Below are positions 55,037 through 63,159 of a stretch of DNA of 64,000 bases, one piece after another (positions within the stretch are counted from its first letter, which is position 1; every line of letters begins with the position of its first letter). The notes beneath the pieces were generated by a model that saw only the letters and a program-made list of their open reading frames with translations, ran no database searches and was not told the DNA's origin. Origin of the DNA: Cribrihabitans marinus (GTDB lineage: Bacteria; Pseudomonadota; Alphaproteobacteria; Rhodobacterales; Rhodobacteraceae). Location: the NCBI RefSeq assembly GCF_900109035.1, contig NZ_FNYD01000010.1, positions 62,001 through 126,000 on the forward strand. Reading direction: 5' to 3'. The translations under genes were made by a program, and so were the position numbers.

Positions 55037-56007
55037 GGCACCTCCCCGTGGTTCAGCAGCTTGTCCAGCACCAGGGCAAGCACGAGCACCGCGCCCATCA
55101 CCATCAGTTCCACGTAGTTCGGGGTGTTCAGCAGGCGCAGGCCGTTGCGCAGCACCGCCAGCGTAAGCACACCGCCAATGGTCATCCACATGCTGCCGAA
55201 GCCGCCCTGCAACCGTGTTCCACCCAGAACCACGGCGATGATGGTCCAGAGCTCCCAGATCTTGCCGGCATTGGGCTCGGCGGTACCCAGGCGCATGGAC
55301 AGCAGGATGCCACAGACCGCCGCCAACGTGCCGCAGATGGTGAAGTTGATGATCTTGTGGCGTCTGACGTTGATGCCCGCGTCATGGGCGGCCTCGATAT
55401 TGTCGCCCACCGCATAGGTTTCGCGTCCGTGGCGGGTGCTCGACAACACCCATTGGAAGAGAACCGCCAGCGCGAAGAAGATGATCGCCGTCAGCGAGAT
55501 GGGGCCGAGATAGATCTCGGGGATCTCGGTATAGCTGAAATCGGGCACCATCAGGGCGTTCTCGCCGGAATAGACGAATACCAGTCCGCGAATGCCGATC
55601 AGCCCGCCCAGCGTGACGATGAACGAGTGCATCCCGGACAGAGCGACCAATGTGCCGTTGAGAAATCCAAGCGCCGCGCCGGAGAGCAGCCCCAGGAAGA
55701 CGGCGGGCCAGACGCCCATGTGGTCCTGCAAACCGATGGCCAGTGCCGAGGCCAGGGCAAGCACCGCGCCCACGGATAGGTCGATCTCGCCGTCGATCAT
55801 CACCATTGTCATGCCGATGGCCAGGATCCCGATAAAGGCCGCCTGGGTCAGGATGTTGCCGAGATTGTTGACCGTCAGGAAATACGGGCTGGCCAGCGAG
55901 AACACGGTCACGGTCAGCGCAAGAAACACCCAGATGTGGTTTCTCAACAGCCAGGACACGACGCTTTGAAGTGGCGATCCAGCCCGGATATCTGTTGCCT
56001 GGCTCAT
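55033..56007 (-). CDS. RbsC-type sugar ABC transporter permease
   Basis: The 324-residue permease has MIDGEIDLSVGAVLALASALA and GGTRLQGGFGSMWMTIGGVLTLAVL. The start MSQATDIRAG at 56007 overlaps the upstream permease stop by ATGA. It is one of two permeases in this operon. Confidence 0.9.
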   Translation of the reverse strand: MSQATDIRAGSPLQSVVSWLLRNHIWVFLALTVTVFSLASPYFLTVNNLGNILTQAAFIGILAIGMTMVMIDGEIDLSVGAVLALASALAIGLQDHMGVWPAVFLGLLSGAALGFLNGTLVALSGMHSFIVTLGGLIGIRGLVFVYSGENALMVPDFSYTEIPEIYLGPISLTAIIFFALAVLFQWVLSSTRHGRETYAVGDNIEAAHDAGINVRRHKIINFTICGTLAAVCGILLSMRLGTAEPNAGKIWELWTIIAVVLGGTRLQGGFGSMWMTIGGVLTLAVLRNGLRLLNTPNYVELMVMGAVLVLALVLDKLLNHGEVP

Positions 56008-56957
56008 GCGAGGATCCTCCCGCGCTTGGCGCCCAGATCGATCCAGACCGCGATGATGATGACGGCCCATGTGACGAGCCATTGCACGTAATAGGCGAAC
56101 CCGAGAAGCAGCAGTCCGTTTTGGATGAAACCCAGCATGGAGATGCCGATCACCGTACGCCAGACGCTGCCCGAGCCCCCCAGGAGCGAGGTGCCGCCGA
56201 GGATGACGCCGGCCAGAACGGTGAGTTCATAGCCCTGGCCGATCGTGTTCTGCGCGCCCATGACCCGGCTGCCCATGATGATGGCGGCGACGCCCGTGGT
56301 GAATCCCGAGACGACATAGGTCCAGAACACCGTCCAGCGCGCGTCGATCCCGGAAAAGATGCTGGCCGTCTCGTTGCCACCGACACCATAGACACGGCGC
56401 CCGAAACTGGTGAATTGCAGGACCAGCCCCGCGACGACTGCACCGACCAGGAACAGGATCACCGGAACCGGTAGGCCAAGGAAATCTCCGCGCCCGAACA
56501 CGGCGAACCAGGTCTCTTGCGCGTTTTGCACATTGACGTTTGATCCACCCGAATAGAACAGCACAAGTCCTTGTAAGAACGATAACATTGCCAGGGTGAC
56601 AATCAGCGCGTTCAGCCCGACAAAGCCCACGAGCAGCCCGTTGAGCGCCCCCACCGCAAGACCTGCAGCAAGTGTCATGACGATGGCCGGGAACGGTCCC
56701 GCGATATTGTGCTGATCTACCACGATCACGGTGAGCAATGTCAGGAGCGAACCCACCGACAGGTCCAGCCGTCCGGTCAGCACGACGAATGTGACCCCCA
56801 GCGCCATCATGCCCGTGATCGAGACCTGGCGCAGCACATCCAGGATGTTGCCCGGGGTCAGAAAGGCCTCGGCATTCAGCGCGACGCCCGCCAGAAAAAC
56901 CAGGAATGCCAGTACCAGCCCATGACGGCGCAGCACGCCATTCATCGTCTGTCTCAT
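56004..56957 (-). CDS. RbsC-type sugar ABC transporter permease
   Basis: The 317-residue permease has LTGRLDLSVGSLLTLLTVIVV and GGTSLLGGSGSVWRTVIGISML. The start 56957 has GGGAGG ten bases upstream; a Met four codons later is possible. It is the first gene of the minus-strand operon and divergent from the binding-protein gene at 57222. Confidence 0.9.
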   Translation of the reverse strand: MRQTMNGVLRRHGLVLAFLVFLAGVALNAEAFLTPGNILDVLRQVSITGMMALGVTFVVLTGRLDLSVGSLLTLLTVIVVDQHNIAGPFPAIVMTLAAGLAVGALNGLLVGFVGLNALIVTLAMLSFLQGLVLFYSGGSNVNVQNAQETWFAVFGRGDFLGLPVPVILFLVGAVVAGLVLQFTSFGRRVYGVGGNETASIFSGIDARWTVFWTYVVSGFTTGVAAIIMGSRVMGAQNTIGQGYELTVLAGVILGGTSLLGGSGSVWRTVIGISMLGFIQNGLLLLGFAYYVQWLVTWAVIIIAVWIDLGAKRGRILA

Positions 56958-57019
56958 TAACAGATGTCCTCCCTGAAGCGACGATAGGCAGCGTGACTTC
57001 GCTTCAAAACTGCCGTTTC

Positions 57020-57033
57020 GTCCAAAATGAGTC
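57020..57033. promoter_or_regulatory. Variant of the shared operator motif in the transporter promoter region
   Basis: GTCCAAAATGAGTC resembles the motif at 60047-60058 (GTCCAAATCTGAC) in the TCCAAA part and the trailing GTC. It sits 63 bp upstream of the permease start on the minus side. It is weaker than the exact match at 57096. Confidence 0.35.
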
Positions 57034-57095
57034 TTTGTCGGGGCCAGCCCTGCGAACCCTTCTCCGGCCAGAGCCTAAGGCGCAAATCCCCGATC

Positions 57096-57107
57096 GTCAG
57101 ATTTGGA
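57096..57107. promoter_or_regulatory. Shared 12-bp motif GTCAGATTTGGA in the SBP/permease divergent region
   Basis: GTCAGATTTGGA occurs here and, in reverse orientation, at 60047-60058 in the promoter region between the HTH-SBP regulator and the GMC oxidoreductase. It lies 114 bp upstream of the SBP start. It is the best candidate for a common binding site of that regulator. Confidence 0.55.
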
Positions 57108-57221
57108 TATTTCAACGATTGAGCCTGCCCGTCTTCTGCCGAACAGTCTTGGGCAAGCACCCCGCACGCTGCCAACGGGGATTGCGACAAGGAGGAATGG
57201 CGGCGTTCAGAGGAGGAAAAA

Positions 57222-58211
57222 ATGACGAATTTGACCAAGGCACTGGCCCTTGCGACCGCATTCACATGCGCGGCGAGTGTCGCAGCCGCGCAGGACGCGC
57301 CGGAATGGCTTGGCGGCGAACTCAAGAAACCACTGTCGGAGACCCGCATCGGCATCACCGTGCTCTATCCCGGCTCGAATGCCTATCAGGCGAAATACGC
57401 CGAAACGGCCGAGGCCTACACCAAGGAGCTGGGCATTCAGGCAACCGTGATGGACCCGCAGGGCGACCCAGCCGTTCAGTTCGACCAGATCCAGGACATG
57501 GCCTCGCAGAACCCCGATGCGCTGGTCGTGTGGCCGACTTCGCAGAACGCCCTCATCCCGGCCATTCGGAACGCGTCGCGCGCCGGCATCCCGGTGATCA
57601 CCTCGAACTCGCCCATCGGCGAGGCCGGGCGACGCTATATCGTCGGCCACACCGGCCCCGATGACTGCGCTCAGGCCGAGCAAGCGGCGGAAATGCTGGG
57701 CGATGCTCTAGGCGGCGAAGGCAATATCGTGGTGGTCGAGGGTACGCCCGGTTACACCGTGTCGATCCTGCGCAAGAACTGCTTCCTCGACAAGATGGCC
57801 GACACCTATCCGGAGATCAAAATCCTGGCCAGCCAGACCGCGGAATGGAACCGTGAGAAGGCCCAGACCGTGATGGAGACTTTCCTGACCCAATTCGGTG
57901 ACGAGATCGACGGGGTCTATGCCTTCGACGATGGTATGGGACTTGGCGTGATCAGCGCTCTGCAGGGGGCCGGCAAGGAGCCCGGTGAGGTCAAGGTCGT
58001 GACCTGCAACCAGTTCGGCGAGGGCTGGGACGCGATGAAAGCCGGTTGGCACTCGGGCTCGAACAAGCAATCGCCAGTCGATGATGCGATCCTCGCCATT
58101 CAAACGGCGATCAAGGTGGCCAACGGTATCGAGGTGCCGGAACTGCAGGGCATCGAAACGCCCAAGGTCCTGCCCGAGAACGTGGACGAGTTCGAGCGTC
58201 CTTCGTGGTAA
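57222..58211 (+). CDS. RbsB-type sugar ABC transporter substrate-binding protein
   Basis: The 329-residue protein has a signal peptide (MTNLTKALALATAFTCAASVAAAQ) and a Peripla_BP_4 fold (IGITVLYPGSNAYQAKYAETAEAY). AGAGGAGG precedes the ATG. Unlike the other three sugar systems in the window, it is divergent from its permease/ATPase operon. A perfect 15-bp hairpin follows. The ligand is unknown; neighbouring oxidoreductases suggest a sugar, polyol or cyclitol. Confidence 0.9.
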   Translation: MTNLTKALALATAFTCAASVAAAQDAPEWLGGELKKPLSETRIGITVLYPGSNAYQAKYAETAEAYTKELGIQATVMDPQGDPAVQFDQIQDMASQNPDALVVWPTSQNALIPAIRNASRAGIPVITSNSPIGEAGRRYIVGHTGPDDCAQAEQAAEMLGDALGGEGNIVVVEGTPGYTVSILRKNCFLDKMADTYPEIKILASQTAEWNREKAQTVMETFLTQFGDEIDGVYAFDDGMGLGVISALQGAGKEPGEVKVVTCNQFGEGWDAMKAGWHSGSNKQSPVDDAILAIQTAIKVANGIEVPELQGIETPKVLPENVDEFERPSW

Positions 58212-58226
58212 GTCCAACAGCATGAT

Positions 58227-58260
58227 GATCCGGGCCGCGCCCCCCGGCGCGGCCCGGATC
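58227..58260. terminator. Perfect 15-bp GC-rich hairpin between convergent genes
   Basis: GATCCGGGCCGCGCC (58227-58241) and its exact complement (58246-58260) flank a CCCC loop, 15 nt after the binding-protein stop and 6 bp before the stop of the minus-strand regulator gene (58267). It is the strongest hairpin in the window and should act for both directions, as a terminator or as a 3' stabiliser. Confidence 0.72.
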
Positions 58261-58266
58261 AATGCT

Positions 58267-59970
58267 TCAATAATGCCCGCGTTCGCGCATGATGGCGTCG
58301 ATCCGGTTCTGCGACCGGACCAGTGCCTCTTTCACGGACAGCGCCCCCTGCAACATCATGTGAATCTCGTCGCCCAGCACGCTCAGCAAATTGCTGAACT
58401 CGGGGATTGGCGGGCGCGGCCAGGTCTGAAGTTCGCCCCGGCGCTCCATCGCGTCGATCTCGCTGATCATCGACGAACTGGCCTGCACCTCTGGATCGGC
58501 GCTGGTCGAAAATCGAGGGCTGGTAAGGTTTCCGTTCAGCACATACCACTTGAGCATTTCCGGACGCGTCAGATACTCCATGACCTTCCAGGACGCCTTC
58601 TTGCGCTCGTCGCTGAGACCTGCGGGCACCGCAAGGGAAAACCCGCCGATCGGTGAAACCGTACACGCGCCCGGACCGTGCGGATGCGGCACAAAGCGCA
58701 CATTGCCATGTGCCGGAGAGCTTTGGTCGAGCTCGAACGCCGCGGCACGGATGCTCCACCCGTATGTCATTGCCGCTTCGCCCCTGGAGAAAATGCCGAT
58801 CCGCCGATCCCAGTTGCAGGTCAGGCTGTCCTTGTGGGAAAACTCTGCCAGTTCCAGCAGGAATTCCGCCGTGTCCCGCGCGGCATCACTGAGCAGTTGC
58901 GGGCGATAGTTCTCCTTCTCGATTTCAAAGACATTGAACTCGTCGCCCAGCGGATCGAGATTGATGATCGGCTGGCCAAAATCCGCAAGCGTCTGAACGA
59001 AGGTATGCGCCACGGGCGTGCCGCGTCCGAAATTCATCACGATCCCCGACAGGTTGAAGCCTGACCGGTGCAAAACCCGCGCCGCCAGAAGCAGGTCTTC
59101 GGTTGTTGTCGGGCAGGACAGGCCAGCCTCGGCAAACAGGTCCGATCGGCAGAAAAGCAATTCCGCCGTCGGTTGGATTGGCAGGCCGAACTGGATGTTG
59201 TTCCAGGTCGACCCCTTGTAGGCCGCGTTGTGGAAATCCGACGGGTTGTAGCGCTCTTCCCGCATGATCTCGTCCAGTGGCTCGATCACGCCCTCGGTGG
59301 CAAGCTGGCCGATCCAGGGCAGGTCCACCGCCATCAGATCATACCCCGAAACCTGGCGCTGGGCGTTGTTCATGATCTCGCCATGCAGTTCGTCCAGCGG
59401 CAGGTTGACGATCTCGATGTTGGTGCCGCAAAGCTCGTCCAGATTGGATGAAAACTCGCTCAAGGTCTTGAAGGTGGGATCGATGGGGCTGAGGATCCGA
59501 AAGGTCCGGTCCACCCCCACGCCGGCCCGCATTGCGCTGGGATAAGGCAGGGTGCGGGAGGCCATGTAGTAGCCGCCGAAATAGAAATCGCCCATTTCGC
59601 TGTCGCCGGTGGTGAACCCGAACGTGTTGCCCACCATCGCCTTGAGTTGCATCGCAAAGCTTTCGAACTCCGCGATCAGCTTGCGCGTCGGGTGCAGCGA
59701 AAAGGACTTTCCCGAGCGCGATTTCGGCCGTTTGTGCAGCAGGCCCTCGTCTATCAGTTCGGAGATCCTCCGCATGGCCGTTCCATACGGAACATCTGCG
59801 GCCATCGCGGCCGATGTCACCGTGAGAAGCTTACCCTCCAGATGCCGCCGCATTGCATAGGATACGATGTTCCAACGCGGATCGACCGTGGCCAGGCGTG
59901 TGCGCTTCTCGGATATCTCACGATTGGATTCCACGAAGTTCAGTATTCGCAGCAATTCCTCGCGCGTCAT
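58267..59970 (-). CDS. Cytoplasmic regulator: winged-helix domain fused to a family-1 solute-binding-protein domain
   Basis: The 567-residue product has no signal peptide. Residues about 45-95 read as a winged helix-turn-helix (LLTVTSAAMAADVPYGTAMRRISELIDEGLLHKR) with a basic wing (RPKSRSGKSF). Residues about 130-560 follow the SBP_bac_1/8 fold (DELHGEIMNNAQRQVSGYDLMAVDLPWIGQLATEGVIEPLD, then GEAAMTYGWSIRAAAFELDQ). This predicts a one-component sensor that binds a sugar-like ligand in the cytoplasm. Start 59970 is chosen because upstream residues are not conserved-looking. It is divergent from the GMC gene and convergent with the SBP gene. Confidence 0.8.
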   Translation of the reverse strand: MTREELLRILNFVESNREISEKRTRLATVDPRWNIVSYAMRRHLEGKLLTVTSAAMAADVPYGTAMRRISELIDEGLLHKRPKSRSGKSFSLHPTRKLIAEFESFAMQLKAMVGNTFGFTTGDSEMGDFYFGGYYMASRTLPYPSAMRAGVGVDRTFRILSPIDPTFKTLSEFSSNLDELCGTNIEIVNLPLDELHGEIMNNAQRQVSGYDLMAVDLPWIGQLATEGVIEPLDEIMREERYNPSDFHNAAYKGSTWNNIQFGLPIQPTAELLFCRSDLFAEAGLSCPTTTEDLLLAARVLHRSGFNLSGIVMNFGRGTPVAHTFVQTLADFGQPIINLDPLGDEFNVFEIEKENYRPQLLSDAARDTAEFLLELAEFSHKDSLTCNWDRRIGIFSRGEAAMTYGWSIRAAAFELDQSSPAHGNVRFVPHPHGPGACTVSPIGGFSLAVPAGLSDERKKASWKVMEYLTRPEMLKWYVLNGNLTSPRFSTSADPEVQASSSMISEIDAMERRGELQTWPRPPIPEFSNLLSVLGDEIHMMLQGALSVKEALVRSQNRIDAIMRERGHY

Positions 59971-59972
59971 CT

Positions 59973-59985
59973 GACAGTCCCTGTC
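59973..59985. promoter_or_regulatory. Small palindrome next to the regulator start
   Basis: GACAG-TCC-CTGTC is a 13-bp perfect-arm palindrome 2 bp upstream of the HTH-SBP start codon. It could be an autoregulatory site, but its short arms make the call weak. Confidence 0.3.
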
Positions 59986-60046
59986 GTCCGGTTGGCCCTG
60001 TGGTTCCCTTTTTTCAGATCCATGTCTCCAAGCCAGCCGTGGTCTG

Positions 60047-60058
60047 TCCAAATCTGAC
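60047..60058. promoter_or_regulatory. Shared motif TCCAAATCTGAC in the regulator/GMC divergent region
   Basis: TCCAAATCTGAC is the exact reverse complement of the 12-mer at 57096-57107. It lies 76 bp upstream of the regulator gene and 72 bp upstream of the GMC gene, a position from which both could be controlled. Confidence 0.55.
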
Positions 60059-60130
60059 ATTTCGGTTGTTCTGCGACAAGGCACCGCCATGCGACCTTTC
60101 GCGGACAGGGTCTGCGGGGCGGAGGAGACG

Positions 60131-61732
60131 ATGGCGCAACCGGAGTACGACTACATCGTGATCGGCGCGGGCTCCGCGGGATGCGCCGTGGCTGGCCGAC
60201 TGGCCGAGGCCGGTCAATCGGTGTTGTTGCTGGAGGCGGGCGGAAAGGACCGGAACCCGTTCATTCACATTCCGCTCGGCTACTCGATGCTCTACGCCAA
60301 TCCCAAGGTGAACTGGTGCTATGAAAGCGCACCCGAGCCGCATCTCAACAACCGCCGCCTGTTTCAGCCGCGCGGCAAGGTGCTGGGCGGCACCGGAGCG
60401 ATCAATGGAATGATCTACATGCGCGGCCAGCCCGAGGATTTCGACGGCTGGGAAGCGGCAGGTTGCACTGGCTGGGGCTGGGACGGTGTGCTGCCCTGTT
60501 TCAAGTCCTGCGAAGACCAGGAACGTGGCGCTGACGAATATCATGGAACTGGCGGTCCTGTCGCGGTTTCGGACATCCGCACGGAGCATGTTCTCGGCGA
60601 AGCCTTCCATGCTGCCTCCGAGGCGCTGGGCGTGCCGCGCAACGACGACTTCAACGGGGCGCAGCAGGAAGGCACGGGCTATGTCCAGACCACCACAAGG
60701 AACGGCATGCGCTGGAGCACGGCGGCCGGCTATCTGCGAGGGGCGGCCAAGTCCAGGATCGACCTGAAGCTCGGCGCCATGGTCGAGCGCATCACGCTGG
60801 AAGGGCGTCGGGCCACCGGTGTGCGCTGGACGGAACGGCGCGGCGCGCATCGGGCTTCGGCACGGCGCGAGATCGTCCTGTGCGGGGGCACCTTCAATTC
60901 CCCGCAGCTTCTGCAGGTTTCCGGCATCGGTCCGGGTGCCCTCCTGCGCGCGCATGGGATTGACGTGCTACACGATCTGCCGGGCGTTGGCGAGAACCTG
61001 CAGGACCATTTCGGCATCGGGGCCGAATACCGCTCGACCGTACACTCGACGGTCAACGATCTTTATAACAACAAGCTCAAGGGCGGAGTGCAACTCCTGC
61101 GCCACCTGGTGCTGCGCACCGGTCCCTTTGCCGACAACGGCAATTATTCCAACACCTTCATCCGTTCCGGTCCCGGGGTTGACCGACCCGACATGATGGT
61201 GACCTTCATGGCCTGGTGCACGGATGAGCAGCTCAGGCCGCGCCCGTTTTCGGGCTTCACCATCCTGGCCGAACACATGCGGCCAAACTCCCGCGGCCAT
61301 GTCCGGATAACCGGCCCGGACCCGACCATGCAACCGGAGATCCAGTTCAATTTCTTCGCCGACGAGTCCGACCAGCGTGCCGCCATCGCCGGGCTGCAAT
61401 TCGGTCGCAAGATCGCCGCCACGCCGCCGATGTCGGATTGCGTCGACTACGAGCTGGCACCCGGCAAGGACGTCCGGTCCGAATCCGAGCTGCTCGACTA
61501 TTGCCGTGCCAATGGCCTGTCCCTGCTGCACCCGGTAGGCACTTGCAAGATGGGCATCGGCAAGGATGCCGTGGTCGATCCGCGCCTGCGGGTTCACGGG
61601 ATCGTTGGGCTGCGCGTGGCCGATGCCTCGATCATGCCGCGCATCGTCACCGGCAACACCAACGCCGCCGCGATCATGATCGGCGAGAAGGCCGCCGTCC
61701 TGATCCTCGAAGACGCCTGGGAGACCGCGTGA
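60131..61732 (+). CDS. GMC-family FAD oxidoreductase (choline dehydrogenase-like)
   Basis: The 533-residue flavoprotein has the FAD motif VIGAGSAGCAVAGRLAE (11-16 for GAGSAG) and the GMC signatures GKVLGGTGAINGMIYMRG and GGTFNSPQLLQVSGIGP. The catalytic pair is His467 (LLHPVGTCKMG) and Asn511 (TGNTNAA). GGAGGAGACG precedes ATG 60131. It oxidises an alcohol, perhaps a polyol or sugar, with transfer of electrons to oxygen or a quinone. It overlaps the next gene by TGATG. Confidence 0.9.
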   Translation: MAQPEYDYIVIGAGSAGCAVAGRLAEAGQSVLLLEAGGKDRNPFIHIPLGYSMLYANPKVNWCYESAPEPHLNNRRLFQPRGKVLGGTGAINGMIYMRGQPEDFDGWEAAGCTGWGWDGVLPCFKSCEDQERGADEYHGTGGPVAVSDIRTEHVLGEAFHAASEALGVPRNDDFNGAQQEGTGYVQTTTRNGMRWSTAAGYLRGAAKSRIDLKLGAMVERITLEGRRATGVRWTERRGAHRASARREIVLCGGTFNSPQLLQVSGIGPGALLRAHGIDVLHDLPGVGENLQDHFGIGAEYRSTVHSTVNDLYNNKLKGGVQLLRHLVLRTGPFADNGNYSNTFIRSGPGVDRPDMMVTFMAWCTDEQLRPRPFSGFTILAEHMRPNSRGHVRITGPDPTMQPEIQFNFFADESDQRAAIAGLQFGRKIAATPPMSDCVDYELAPGKDVRSESELLDYCRANGLSLLHPVGTCKMGIGKDAVVDPRLRVHGIVGLRVADASIMPRIVTGNTNAAAIMIGEKAAVLILEDAWETA

Positions 61733-62739
61733 TGCCGACCCTCGGATTGGCCCTGATGGGCACCGGCCGCATGGCCCATGTCTATGGCCCCAAGATCAAT
61801 GCCCATCCCGGATTGCGGCTCGAGGTAGTCTATAACCCCCGCATCGCGTCGGCCCAAAAGGCCGCCGAGGACTATGGCGGGCGTGCCTTGGATGATCTCG
61901 GCACCGTGCTTGCGGATCCAAGGGTCGATGCGGTGGTGATCGCCACGCCGACAGATACCCATGTCGACTATATCGAACAGGCCGCCCGTGCCGGAAAGCC
62001 GATCTATTGCGAAAAGCCGCTGGATCAGTCGCTCGAGCGGGTGGATCGGGCCATGGCGGCTCTGGACGCCCATCCGGTGCCGTTCATGCTGGGCTTCAAC
62101 CGGCGTTTCGATCCGGACAATGCAGCGTTGCGCGATGCGGTGAGGAACGGCGAGGTCGGCCGCCTGAACATGCTGATGAGCTGGTCGCGCGAACCCAGCC
62201 CGCCACCCATCGACTACGTGCGCGGCTCGGGCGGCTATTTCGTCGATGCAACGATCCACGATATCGACCTGCTCTGCTGGATCGCCGGGGAACGTCCCGT
62301 CGAGGTGATGGCTGCCGGGTCCTGCATGTTCGATGACCGGATCGGCGCCGAAGGCGATTTCGACATGACGATGACCACGCTGAAGATGCCATCCGGTGCG
62401 CTGGCGCATATCAACAATTCGCGGGCCTGTGCCTATGGCTTCGACCAGCGGCTCGAGGCCTTTGGAGATGCCGGCATGGTTCAGACCGTGAACCATCGCG
62501 ACGACAACCTTTTACACTGGGACAAGCGGCGAACCCGGGCTCTCGAGCGGCTCAAGCATTTCTTTCTCGAACGCTATGACCGGTCATTCTACAACGCACT
62601 CGACGAATTCCACCAGGCCGTCACATCCGGGCGGGCCCCCTCCGCCACCGCCGAAGACGGACGCGCCGCGCTGGCAATCGCGCTGGCCTGTGCGCAATCG
62701 GCAAAATCAGGGAATGCCGTGGGTCCGGATATTCGGTAG
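61732..62739 (+). CDS. Gfo/Idh/MocA-family oxidoreductase (inositol 2-dehydrogenase-like)
   Basis: The 335-residue protein has GLALMGTGRMAHVYG, catalytic-Lys motif CEKPLD, and the family pattern GYFVDATIHDIDLLCWIAGE with a histidine in TIHDID, typical of myo-inositol dehydrogenase relatives. It is translationally coupled to the GMC oxidoreductase (TGATG at 61730-61734), suggesting sequential oxidations of one substrate. Confidence 0.88.
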   Translation: MPTLGLALMGTGRMAHVYGPKINAHPGLRLEVVYNPRIASAQKAAEDYGGRALDDLGTVLADPRVDAVVIATPTDTHVDYIEQAARAGKPIYCEKPLDQSLERVDRAMAALDAHPVPFMLGFNRRFDPDNAALRDAVRNGEVGRLNMLMSWSREPSPPPIDYVRGSGGYFVDATIHDIDLLCWIAGERPVEVMAAGSCMFDDRIGAEGDFDMTMTTLKMPSGALAHINNSRACAYGFDQRLEAFGDAGMVQTVNHRDDNLLHWDKRRTRALERLKHFFLERYDRSFYNALDEFHQAVTSGRAPSATAEDGRAALAIALACAQSAKSGNAVGPDIR

Positions 62740-63159
62740 CCGGCTTGGGTCGAGAGACGCACAAATCGGGGTGGCCGTAATAGTGGGTCGTTTCAGTTGC
62801 CTGCCGCTTCTGCGTGACCGGGGCGTGATTGTACGTGCCGAGGCGTTTTCGCCGAATGTCAATTCGGCAGGCATTTGCCTGTGTCGATACCTTCTTCAAC
62901 GCGCAGCGCGGCGTCACCTTCCGATCCAGGTTCCACCCAAACCGCGCCGATGCTCCAGGCGCGAGCGGTTCGACTCCGTGTGACGGCTCTTCTGATATGT
63001 GAGCTTGCATTTGGCGGCGATGTCGTTTTTGATTCAGCGTGTCGTTTTTGGACTATCAGTTCTGACTTCGATCAATGGGTGCGATGGGCGCGCTCTGAGC
63101 CGTTTCTGCTCCGACAGAGCATGCCGCTCCTGATTTTGACCAATACCTGAGAGAAGCAC
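62740..63159. other. Intergenic region before the peptide-type binding protein
   Basis: These 420 bp hold no recognisable gene; short frames on both strands match nothing I know. The region should contain the promoter of the gene at 63160. An 11-bp direct repeat near its end is listed separately. Confidence 0.4.
63021..63050 (+). repeat. Direct repeat TGTCGTTTTTG upstream of the terminal gene
   Basis: TGTCGTTTTTG occurs at 63021-63031 and 63040-63050, 19 bp apart start to start (nearly two helical turns). The copies lie 110-139 bp upstream of the gene at 63160 and could be activator-binding sites. Confidence 0.45.

Noticed and set aside
62930-62995. tRNA-like T-loop wording (GGTTCGACTCC) in the right-hand gap
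   Set aside because: No matching acceptor, D or anticodon stems could be built around it.
63041-63066. Possible further copy of the GTCAGATTTGGA operator near TTTTTGGAC and TCTGAC
   Set aside because: The two half elements are separated by 7 bp and do not reproduce the 12-bp order, so it was not counted as a site.
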